Assembly: GCA_020252865.1 (NCBI GenBank)
Contig: JADCCH010000023.1
Coordinates: 1 to 6,248 of the forward strand
DNA length: 6,248 nucleotides
Origin: Methylobacterium sp.
Lineage (GTDB): Bacteria > Pseudomonadota > Alphaproteobacteria > Rhizobiales > Beijerinckiaceae
Reading direction: 5' to 3'
Positions within the stretch are counted from its first letter, which is position 1; the number at the start of each line of letters is the position of its first letter. Positions 1-5,674 of the stretch are shown here, in pieces. The translations under genes were made by a program, and so were the position numbers. The notes below the pieces were generated by a model. That model was given only the letters and a program-made list of their open reading frames with translations. It was not told the DNA's origin and did no database searches.

Positions 1-623
1 AGCGCCTCCGGGCTGGCATGGCTCGAAAGGTGCAAACGCAGCGCACCGATCATTCCGCCCGAACGGTGCTGCCTCGCCGGGATCTGCCCCGCGAGCTGGA
101 TCGCATGGCCGGGGATCACCGGCGAAGTCAGCCACAGGCCACTATACTCGATGCCGATCCCTTCGGCATGGCCGAGGATCTCGATCGCCACCTTTCCGCC
201 GCCCATCTCGGGCGGAAAGGCGAAAGTCTGGTCGAGCCCCTGCCCGGCAGCCAAGGGGCTGAGCCAGAATGCGCCTTGCCGGGCGGATTGGCTCGGCGCG
301 ACATCGCCATCATGCAGCTGATCGGTTGTCATCGCTCCCAGCGCGGCTTGACGCGGTGCCTTCGGCCAGAAGCGTTCGAGGCGTGCGAGCCCCTCGCGCA
401 GGAACGGCTCTTCCGGCCAGTCACGGCGCTCAAGCCTTGTATCCCGCGCCTGCCTCCATTCCACCCGCCAGCGCGACCGATCGCCAAGATCGATGCGGAG
501 CGTGAGCGCGGGGTCATCGGCCGCGATCAGGGGCGGGAAACCGTAAAGGCTCGGAAGGCCCACGAGAATGCAGCCAAGCGCGGCCAGCCGTTTCCGTAAC
601 CACACTATCCGAACCCCCGGCAT
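1..623 (-). CDS. Exported protein of unknown family, C-terminus cut off by window edge
   Basis: The minus strand is open from an ATG at 623 to the left edge, giving 207 codons with no stop. The start is supported by a strong AGGAGG Shine-Dalgarno sequence (629-634) five bases upstream. The N-terminus looks like a Sec signal peptide or membrane anchor: a basic stretch with WLRKR at residues 8-12, a hydrophobic segment at about 13-34, then a possible cleavage near AADD (34-37). The rest is soluble-looking, rich in Trp and Arg, with no further membrane segment in the visible part. I recognise no catalytic motif or family. It could be a periplasmic protein or the extracytoplasmic sensor part of a larger membrane protein; the missing C-terminus would decide. 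It lies on the same strand as iolC but 343 bases downstream, so it probably has its own promoter. The overlapping plus-strand frame of 193 codons is a GC-bias shadow. Confidence 0.7.
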   Translation of the reverse strand, partial: MPGVRIVWLRKRLAALGCILVGLPSLYGFPPLIAADDPALTLRIDLGDRSRWRVEWRQARDTRLERRDWPEEPFLREGLARLERFWPKAPRQAALGAMTTDQLHDGDVAPSQSARQGAFWLSPLAAGQGLDQTFAFPPEMGGGKVAIEILGHAEGIGIEYSGLWLTSPVIPGHAIQLAGQIPARQHRSGGMIGALRLHLSSHASPEA

Positions 624-966
624 GGATGCCTCCTCACTCTGGCGGGAGAGCATCCTCTAGGCCCGGATGGTCAAAGGAAGGTCTAAACCTCGGCCCATGA
701 CGCGCCTATTTCGCCGCGTCTGGTTCACCGAGATCGTCGAGAACAGAGAGCCTTTAAGCCAAAACCGGTGAAATCCCGCGGAATCCGCTCAAGGCCGCGC
801 AAGGATGGTGCCGCGCTCCTCGAAGGAGAGCCCCATCTCCTCGCCCGCAGCACGCCTCGAGCGGCACCAGATCGGAACATCGTTCTTGATGCATGCCGAG
901 GGTATCTGGCGTCGATGTGTCAGAAGATGCTGCGCAACCGGAAGCGGCATGGCCTGGCCCGGAAAT
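624..966. other. 343-bp intergenic stretch with no supported gene
   Basis: This stretch lies between the iolC stop and the start of the left-edge gene. Short open frames exist on both strands, such as a minus-strand 68-codon frame at 789-995 that overlaps the iolC end and a plus-strand 24-codon frame at 698-772. None has a convincing ribosome binding site or a recognisable protein pattern. I see no tRNA, no hairpin followed by a T-run, and no insertion-sequence ends. Small symmetric elements are present: a near-palindrome AGGTCTAAACCT at 679-690 (10 of 12 positions symmetric) and a short inverted repeat CTCCT-CGA-AGGAG at 816-828. The stretch probably holds the promoter and leader of the left-edge gene, but I cannot place a good -35/-10 pair. 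Confidence 0.5.
629..634 (-). promoter_or_regulatory. Ribosome binding site of the left-edge gene
   Basis: The minus strand reads AGGAGG, a full Shine-Dalgarno match, five bases before the ATG at 623. It is the main evidence that the minus strand, rather than the overlapping plus-strand frame, is coding here. Confidence 0.7.
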
Positions 967-2817
967 TCAGCCTTCACCCGCGAAGTCGGTCGCAAAATGC
1001 TGCAACTGCTTCCTCATGAGGGTAACGGCCGCGATATCATCGACATCCCCGCCCAGCCAGAGCCGGAAGGCCACGCTGAAGACCGAGCGCCCGCCCACGA
1101 AGCCCATCACACGCGGCTGGCGGCCCGCCCTCTTCAGATCCGGGCCGGATTGGGCGTTGCGGGCAATCACGATCACGCCCCGGCAGAGCGGGTCCTGCGC
1201 CCCGATCACCGCATCGATGGCAGCCCAGGCAGCGGCATCATGCTGCAATTCGATGAGCCAGTAATCCGCCTTCAGCCCCTCGCCATAGAGACGCTCGAGC
1301 ATCATCGCCGTGGTTTCCCCCTCGGGCGGGAGAGCCTCGATCAGCACTTCCCGGCCCAGGGCCTGCGCGGCCGCGAAGACCTGCCGGATCTCGGAGACAT
1401 GCTGGCTGTAGGGCGTGCGCGCATCCGAACGGCCATTGGCGATGAGCTTCGCGACCTGCCGCATCGGCCATTCCGTGAGGCGGACGCGCTCGCCATGCGG
1501 CAGCTGCCGGGCGATCCAGAAATCGTGATCCTCGGCTCGGAAAAGGGCTTCCCGGCCGAGCGTGCCGTCGAGGAACATGCCGACGCCGAGCCCGTTACGC
1601 TCCTTGAATTGCGCGCTGGCTTCCGCGGCCGCCTTCACCGCCAGCGTCTTGAAATAGGCGACGCGCCCCGCCTCGACATGCCGGCCCTTGCCGAATTGCT
1701 CGAAATCCTGGAAGCCGTGATCGATCGAGAGGATCGCAAGCTTCCGCGGCACGGGGCGACGCGTCGTGGCATGGTGCAGGTGATTGAGCACGGCATCGAA
1801 CCGCAAGGCCCGATGGCTGGAGCCCTGCGCGAGGAAATGCATCAATTCCTTCGTGCCGGGATATTCGGGCGAGCAAAGCAGGCGCGAAACCGCAATGGCG
1901 CCGCAGGCATTCGCATAGGTGCAGCAGGTTTCGAGCGGCGCGTCGCGCAGCCAGCCCGAGAGGAAGCCGGCCATGAAGGCATCGCCCGCGCCGAGCACGT
2001 TATAGACCTCGACCGGGAAGCCCGGCCCGCGAATGCCCTCGTCGAGCGCATCGGGGATGGCCACGGGGAAGGCCGCGCAGCCCTCGGCGCCGCGCTTTGC
2101 CACAATCAGCGCCCGGGGCGCGAGCTTGCGGATGGACTTCAGCGCGGCGATCGTATCCGTGGTGCCGCCGGCGATGTGGAGTTCCTCCTCCGTGCCGACG
2201 ATCAGATCGCAATCCGGCAGGATGCCCGAAAGATGGGCGCTGACCTGATCGGACGGGATGTAACGGCGATCCCCCGCCCCGTGCCCGGCAAGCCCCCAGA
2301 GATTGGGGCGGTAATCGATGTCGAGGATCACCTTCGCGCCGGTTTCCCGCGCGAGACGAATGGCCTTCCTCTGCGCAGCGTCGCTGTTCGCCTTGGCGAA
2401 ATGCGTGCCGGTGACCAGCACGGCACGCGAACGGGCGATGAGATCGCGGGTGATATCGCTCTCGTCGAGCGCGGCATCGGCGCAATCCGTGCGGTAGAAG
2501 ATCAGCGGGAAGGTTTCCTGGTCGCGCACGCCGAGCAGCACGAGCGCCGTCAGGCGATGCGGATCGGTCGCAAGGCCATCGACCGAGACACCCTCGCGAA
2601 CGAGTTGCTCGCGGATGAACCGGCCCATCGCCTCGTCACCGACGCGGGAGATCAGCGCGGTTTTCAAACCGAGACGGGCCGCGCCGATGGCGATATTGGC
2701 CGGACAGCCCCCGACCGCCTTCACGAAACTCGCCATATCCTCCAGCCGTCCGCCGATCTGCTGGCCATAGAGATCCACCGAAGAACGGCCGATGGTAACA
2801 AGATCGAGATCTTTCAT
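967..2817 (-). CDS. iolC: 5-dehydro-2-deoxygluconokinase fused to a DUF2090 aldolase-like domain
   Basis: This 616-residue cytoplasmic protein has two domains. Residues 1-350 are a PfkB/ribokinase-type sugar kinase, which phosphorylates 2-deoxy-5-keto-D-gluconate with ATP in myo-inositol catabolism. Visible marks are the GGCPAN substrate-side motif (36-41), DIDYRPNLWG (166-175), and NVLGAGDAFMAGF (273-285) with the expected catalytic Asp279. Residues about 355-610 match DUF2090, a TIM-barrel domain that databases often name as the following 5-dehydro-2-deoxyphosphogluconate aldolase step. The total length fits the fused IolC proteins of rhizobia. The start MKDLDLVTIGRSSVDLYG at 2817 matches the family N-terminus; an in-frame start at 2871 would add 18 residues lying inside the upstream gene. 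The ATG sits one base after the SDR stop, so the two are probably co-translated. The DUF2090 half deviates at likely active-site positions (see findings), so its aldolase activity is uncertain. The kinase assignment is firm. Confidence 0.93.
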   Translation of the reverse strand: MKDLDLVTIGRSSVDLYGQQIGGRLEDMASFVKAVGGCPANIAIGAARLGLKTALISRVGDEAMGRFIREQLVREGVSVDGLATDPHRLTALVLLGVRDQETFPLIFYRTDCADAALDESDITRDLIARSRAVLVTGTHFAKANSDAAQRKAIRLARETGAKVILDIDYRPNLWGLAGHGAGDRRYIPSDQVSAHLSGILPDCDLIVGTEEELHIAGGTTDTIAALKSIRKLAPRALIVAKRGAEGCAAFPVAIPDALDEGIRGPGFPVEVYNVLGAGDAFMAGFLSGWLRDAPLETCCTYANACGAIAVSRLLCSPEYPGTKELMHFLAQGSSHRALRFDAVLNHLHHATTRRPVPRKLAILSIDHGFQDFEQFGKGRHVEAGRVAYFKTLAVKAAAEASAQFKERNGLGVGMFLDGTLGREALFRAEDHDFWIARQLPHGERVRLTEWPMRQVAKLIANGRSDARTPYSQHVSEIRQVFAAAQALGREVLIEALPPEGETTAMMLERLYGEGLKADYWLIELQHDAAAWAAIDAVIGAQDPLCRGVIVIARNAQSGPDLKRAGRQPRVMGFVGGRSVFSVAFRLWLGGDVDDIAAVTLMRKQLQHFATDFAGEG

Positions 2818-2818
2818 C

Positions 2819-3631
2819 CTAGAGCCCCGGTTCGAGGGGATCAGCGCCGATCCCGACAATGGTTTGATCAAAATCGATATTCGAGCCGGTCATCAGGCCG
2901 GATTCGTCGCTCGCGAGATAGAGGCAGGCCCGCGCCACCTCCTCGGGGCTGATGAGACGACCGAAGGGCCGATCCTTCACCGCCTGTTCAAGCCAGCCAT
3001 CCCGCGCGCCATGGTAGAGGCGCATCACGCGCTCCTCGCCGGGCGTATGCATCCAGCCGATATTGAGGCCGTTGACGCGAATGCGGTGCTTCACCAGCGC
3101 ATGGGCGAGGTTGCGCGTGAGCGTCGCCAGCGCGCCCTTCGTGGAGGAATAGGCCGAGAGGAAGGGCTGTCCGCCATGCGCGGACATCGACTGGATGTTG
3201 ATGATCGAGCCCGCGATCCTCTCGCGCGCCATGATCGTCACGGCATCCTGCGTCAGGAAGAACGGCGCGCGGACATTGACCGCGAAGAGTTCGTCAAACC
3301 GCTCCTGCGTGGTGTCGAAGATGGTGCCGCGATCGGTCAGCCCCGCCGCGTTCACCAGCACATCCACCCGGCCGAACTGGTGATCCGCCGCCGCGATCAC
3401 CGAGCGGACATCGTCCATCCTCGAAAGATCAGCCTGCACAAAGATCGAAGCTGTTCCCTGGCGGGTGAGTTCATCCCGGATGCGTGCACCACGGGCGGCA
3501 TTTCGCCCGGTCAGGCACAGGCCCGCAGCCCCTGCCGCGGCGAAGGCGCGGGCGATGGCTTCGCCCAGTCCCTGCGTCGCACCCGTCACCACTGCGATCC
3601 TGCCTGAAAGCCGACCTGCGACTGAAGCCAT
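2819..3631 (-). CDS. Short-chain dehydrogenase/reductase (SDR), probably cyclitol or sugar oxidoreductase
   Basis: This is a 270-residue classical SDR, normal in length and complete in motifs. It has the cofactor loop TGATQGLG (16-23), NAAG (94-97), Asn119 in AVNV, and catalytic Ser148, Tyr161 and Lys165 (YSSTK, Ser thirteen before Tyr as usual). It should be a cytoplasmic NAD(P)-dependent oxidoreductase acting on a hydroxyl or carbonyl group. A basic residue follows the glycine loop's second strand (TGRN, 41-44), which may favour NADP; this is a weak hint. The substrate cannot be read from the sequence. It is the first gene of the minus-strand unit, and its TAG stop is one base before the iolC ATG, which strongly suggests a role in the same inositol pathway, for example on a scyllo- or chiro-inositol isomer or a keto-inositol. 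The ATG at 3631 fits the family N-terminus; upstream there is only a modest purine-rich stretch (TGGGG, then AAGAGG abutting the ATG). Confidence 0.9.
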   Translation of the reverse strand: MASVAGRLSGRIAVVTGATQGLGEAIARAFAAAGAAGLCLTGRNAARGARIRDELTRQGTASIFVQADLSRMDDVRSVIAAADHQFGRVDVLVNAAGLTDRGTIFDTTQERFDELFAVNVRAPFFLTQDAVTIMARERIAGSIINIQSMSAHGGQPFLSAYSSTKGALATLTRNLAHALVKHRIRVNGLNIGWMHTPGEERVMRLYHGARDGWLEQAVKDRPFGRLISPEEVARACLYLASDESGLMTGSNIDFDQTIVGIGADPLEPGL

Positions 3632-3683
3632 CCTCTTACCCCATTCGCGCCTTTTGCCGGCTCAGATTCTTGGCGCGCGAGCA

Positions 3684-3712
3684 TTGCGTGAGTCCCGTCC
3701 CAATTCTAGTCT
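3684..3712 (+). promoter_or_regulatory. Candidate promoter for iolG
   Basis: TTGCGT (3684-3689) and TAGTCT (3707-3712) are separated by 17 bases. Each matches the sigma-70 consensus at only three of six positions, so the case rests mostly on spacing and on the position about 50 bases upstream of the GTG start. Confidence 0.3.
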
Positions 3713-3731
3713 CTCGGAAAAATCGAAACAC
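3703..3731 (-). promoter_or_regulatory. Candidate promoter for SDR-iolC
   Basis: On the minus strand TAGAAT (3703-3708) matches the -10 consensus at five of six positions and lies about 70 bases upstream of the SDR start. No good -35 hexamer sits at the right distance; GTGTTT at 3726-3731 is the 17-base-spaced sequence. The -10 shares bases 3707-3708 with the opposing candidate -10, so the two polymerases would exclude each other. Confidence 0.35.
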
Positions 3732-3744
3732 ATCGTCAGCCAGC

Positions 3745-3750
3745 AGGGAA
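3745..3750 (+). promoter_or_regulatory. Ribosome binding site that supports the GTG start of iolG
   Basis: AGGGAA lies eight bases before the GTG at 3759. There is no ATG in frame nearby that would give a family-like N-terminus, so this site helps fix GTG as the start. Confidence 0.5.
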
Positions 3751-3758
3751 AAATTTTC

Positions 3759-4751
3759 GTGATCGGACTGGGTGTCATCGGCGCGGGGCGCATCGGGCGC
3801 ATCCATGCGTCAAATGTCGCGGCATCGATGGGCGCGCGCTTGCTGGCGGTCAGCGACGCGCTCGTCCCGGCGGCGGAGAGCCTTGCGGCCGAACTCGGCA
3901 CGAAGGCCACCAGCCGCGAGGCGATGCTGGCGGACCCCGCCATTGCCGGCGTGATGATCTGTTCGCCCACCGACACCCACGCCGAATTCATCGAGGAAGC
4001 CGTGAAGGCCGGAAAGGCCGTTTTCTGCGAAAAACCGGTGGATCTCTCCTCGGATCGCATCCGCGCCTGCCTCAGGACGGTCGAAGCCTCGGGCAAGCCG
4101 CTGATGATCGGCTTCAACCGCCGGTTCGACCCCAATTTCGCGGAAGCCAGGCGCCGCCTCGTGGCCGGTGACATCGGCAAGATCGAGATGGTCACGATTC
4201 TCTCGCGCGATCCCGGGCCGCCGCCAGTGGAATATGTGAAGCGTTCGGGCGGGCTGTTCCGCGACATGATGATTCATGATCTCGACATGGCCCGCTTCCT
4301 TCTCGGCGAAGACCCGGTGGAGGTGCATGCGGTCGCCTCCTGCCTCGTCGATCCGGCGATCGGGGAAGCGGGCGATGTCGATACCGCTGCGGTGCTGCTG
4401 AAAACGGCATCCGGCAAGATCGCGCAGATCTCGAATTCCCGACGGGCGAGCTACGGCTACGACCAGCGCTTCGAGGTGCATGGCGCGCGGGGCATGGTGC
4501 GGGCCCGGAACGTGCCGCTGACCACTGTGGAGACCGCCGATGCCCAGGGCTTCCGCGCCGATCCCGTCCTGCCCTTCTTCCTCGAGCGCTATGCCGCCGC
4601 CTATCGCGCCGAACTCGCGGCCTTCCTCGATTGCATGGTGAAGGGGATCCAGCCATCGCCCTCGGGCGTTGACGGGCTCAAGGCGCAGGTGCTCGCCGAT
4701 GCCGCAACCGAATCCGCGCAGACCGGCAAGCCCGTGCGCCCCGTTTATTGA
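3759..4751 (+). CDS. iolG: Inositol 2-dehydrogenase (Gfo/Idh/MocA family)
   Basis: This 330-residue NAD-dependent dehydrogenase oxidises myo-inositol to 2-keto-myo-inositol (scyllo-inosose), the first step of inositol catabolism in the cytoplasm. Residues 1-120 form the Rossmann domain, with GVIGAGRIGRIHA (5-17) as dinucleotide-binding loop and the Gfo/Idh hallmark EKP (91-93, Lys92). The C-terminal domain carries GFNRRFDPNF (118-127), SRDPGPPP (149-156), SGGLFRDMMIHDLDMARF (163-180) and NSRRASYGYDQR (226-237), all typical of IolG. Lys92, Asp169 and His173 fit the Lys-Asp-His catalytic set known from Bacillus IolG. The GTG start puts the glycine loop at the usual place; the same frame continues 98 codons upstream, but that part overlaps the SDR gene and the promoter region. 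The stop overlaps the next ATG by one base, so the phosphatase gene is translationally coupled. Another cyclitol such as scyllo- or chiro-inositol remains possible as true substrate. Confidence 0.92.
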   Translation: MIGLGVIGAGRIGRIHASNVAASMGARLLAVSDALVPAAESLAAELGTKATSREAMLADPAIAGVMICSPTDTHAEFIEEAVKAGKAVFCEKPVDLSSDRIRACLRTVEASGKPLMIGFNRRFDPNFAEARRRLVAGDIGKIEMVTILSRDPGPPPVEYVKRSGGLFRDMMIHDLDMARFLLGEDPVEVHAVASCLVDPAIGEAGDVDTAAVLLKTASGKIAQISNSRRASYGYDQRFEVHGARGMVRARNVPLTTVETADAQGFRADPVLPFFLERYAAAYRAELAAFLDCMVKGIQPSPSGVDGLKAQVLADAATESAQTGKPVRPVY

Positions 4752-5560
4752 TGGCCGATCCGATGACCGACAACGCGATGCTCGCCGCCCGCTACCATGC
4801 CGTGCATGGCATGGCGCTGAAACTGGGGGAAACGGCCCTCTCCTATTTCGGGCGGACGGATGCGCTCGAAATCTCGATGAAGGGCTTTCAGGACTGGCTC
4901 ACCATCGCCGATGGCACGGTGGAGAGGGAATTCCGCGCGATGATCGCCGAAGCCTTCCCCGGAGACGCGGTGATGGGCGAGGAACAGGGCGGCGGCGCCT
5001 CCGAGCGGCTCTGGATCATCGATCCGATCGACGGCACCGCGAATTTCGCCCGCGGGGACCGCCAATGGTGCGTCTCCATCGGCTTCGTGCTGAACGGCCG
5101 GCCCGAACTGGGGCTGATCCATGCCCCGGCCCTGGGCGAGATGTGGCTCGCGCGGCGCGGCGGCGGCGCGACGCTGAACGGCCAGCCGATCCGCGCGGCG
5201 CTGACGAGTGACCTGCGGCGTTCGACCGTTGAATGCGGCTGGTCCACCCGCCGGCCGCTCGAGGATTATCTCGGCATCGTCATGCGCCTCTATGGTGCCG
5301 GCTCGAGCGTGAAGCGCTCGGCCTCGGGCGCGCTCGGCGTTGCCCATGCGGCAAACGGGCGCACGGATGGCTACGTCGAGACGCATATCAATTCATGGGA
5401 TGTCGCGGCCGGGCTTGTCATCGCAGCCGAGGCGGGATGCCGCACCAACGCGTTTTGCAGCGGAAACTGGGTCACGGAAGGCAATCCGATCCTCGTCGCC
5501 GCGCCGGGCGTGGCGGAAGCGATTTCCGCCATTGCGGGCATGGCCTTGGCCGCCCCGTGA
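4751..5560 (+). CDS. Inositol monophosphatase family phosphatase
   Basis: This 269-residue protein of the Mg2+-dependent, Li+-sensitive phosphatase superfamily has the usual family length. Visible motifs are DWLTIAD (48-54), GEE (76-78, metal ligand Glu77), DPIDGTANF (91-99, metal ligands Asp91 and Asp94) and the C-terminal INSWDVAAGLVIAAEAG (213-229, metal ligand Asp217). All the metal ligands are present, so it should be active. It has no signal peptide and is therefore cytoplasmic. The family hydrolyses inositol phosphates, but members also act on histidinol phosphate, fructose bisphosphate or other small phosphate esters, and sequence alone does not decide. Here its ATG (4751) overlaps the iolG stop (TGATG), which argues for an inositol or cyclitol phosphate. 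A TTG one codon earlier (4748) is a possible alternative start. There is no clear Shine-Dalgarno sequence, consistent with coupling to iolG. Confidence 0.9.
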   Translation: MADPMTDNAMLAARYHAVHGMALKLGETALSYFGRTDALEISMKGFQDWLTIADGTVEREFRAMIAEAFPGDAVMGEEQGGGASERLWIIDPIDGTANFARGDRQWCVSIGFVLNGRPELGLIHAPALGEMWLARRGGGATLNGQPIRAALTSDLRRSTVECGWSTRRPLEDYLGIVMRLYGAGSSVKRSASGALGVAHAANGRTDGYVETHINSWDVAAGLVIAAEAGCRTNAFCSGNWVTEGNPILVAAPGVAEAISAIAGMALAAP

Positions 5561-5674
5561 TCGCCTGCGATTGACGGGACCGGAAAGACCTGCATCTTAG
5601 TCGGCAAACGTCACGAAGATGACACGCGGGAGCAGGACAAGGTCCTCCACCGCACCCTTGGGAGGAGAACCACG
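5561..5674 (+). promoter_or_regulatory. Intergenic leader of the binding-protein gene with candidate promoter and inverted repeats
   Basis: The 114-base gap contains TTGACG (5571-5576), a good -35, followed after 17-18 bases by only a poor -10 (ATCTTA or TCTTAG, 5594-5600). Three small symmetric elements surround it: ATCGC-CT-GCGAT (5560-5571) touching the -35, CATCTT/AAGATG arms (5593-5598 and 5616-5621), and GTCA-N6-TGAC (5610-5623) near the expected transcription start. No hairpin followed by a T-run is seen, so readthrough from the phosphatase gene is also possible. Confidence 0.35.
5661..5667 (+). promoter_or_regulatory. Strong ribosome binding site of the binding-protein gene
   Basis: GGAGGAG lies seven bases before the ATG at 5675. 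It is the best Shine-Dalgarno sequence on the plus strand of the window and fits the high expression usual for periplasmic binding proteins. Confidence 0.75.

Larger units (their letters stand above)
3632..3758. promoter_or_regulatory. Divergent control region between SDR-iolC and iolG-phosphatase units
   Basis: This 127-bp non-coding stretch separates two divergent operons that share a pathway, and it is locally more AT-rich than its surroundings. It holds candidate promoters for both directions and an 11-bp inverted repeat next to the iolG start. Joint control by one inositol-responsive regulator is plausible, but no regulator gene is visible in the window. Confidence 0.6.

Noticed and set aside
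18..599. Plus-strand 193-codon frame at the left edge
   Set aside because: The minus strand here is open to the edge, with a strong ribosome binding site and a signal peptide. The plus-strand translation looks like shuffled Arg/Pro/Ala sequence.
816..828. Short hairpin CTCCT-CGA-AGGAG as a terminator after iolC
   Set aside because: The stem has only five base pairs and no T-run follows on the minus strand, so it does not meet the pattern of an intrinsic terminator.
789..995. Minus-strand 68-codon frame just after iolC
   Set aside because: It overlaps the end of iolC, lacks a ribosome binding site, and has no recognisable motif. A later ATG gives a 53-residue product that is equally unsupported.
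2818..2871. Earlier iolC start giving 18 extra residues
   Set aside because: The extra residues lie in the SDR coding region and do not match IolC, whose family N-terminus begins at the ATG at 2817.
805..2952. Plus-strand open frame of 715 codons opposite iolC
   Set aside because: It lies entirely antisense to iolC and the SDR end, whose proteins have complete family motifs. Its translation is low-complexity, rich in Arg, Ala, Asp and Gly, with no recognisable domain. GC-rich codon use on the true strand explains the lack of stops.
2792..3607. Plus-strand 271-codon frame opposite the SDR
   Set aside because: It is antisense to an SDR with all catalytic residues, and its translation shows no family pattern.
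3465..3758. N-terminal extension of iolG by 98 codons from an upstream ATG
   Set aside because: The extension overlaps the divergent SDR gene and the control region, resembles no Gfo/Idh N-terminus, and the GTG at 3759 places the glycine-rich loop at the normal position with a ribosome binding site.
3810..4481. Minus-strand 223-codon frame opposite iolG
   Set aside because: It is antisense to a fully recognisable IolG, and its His/Arg/Asp-rich translation is a codon-bias shadow.
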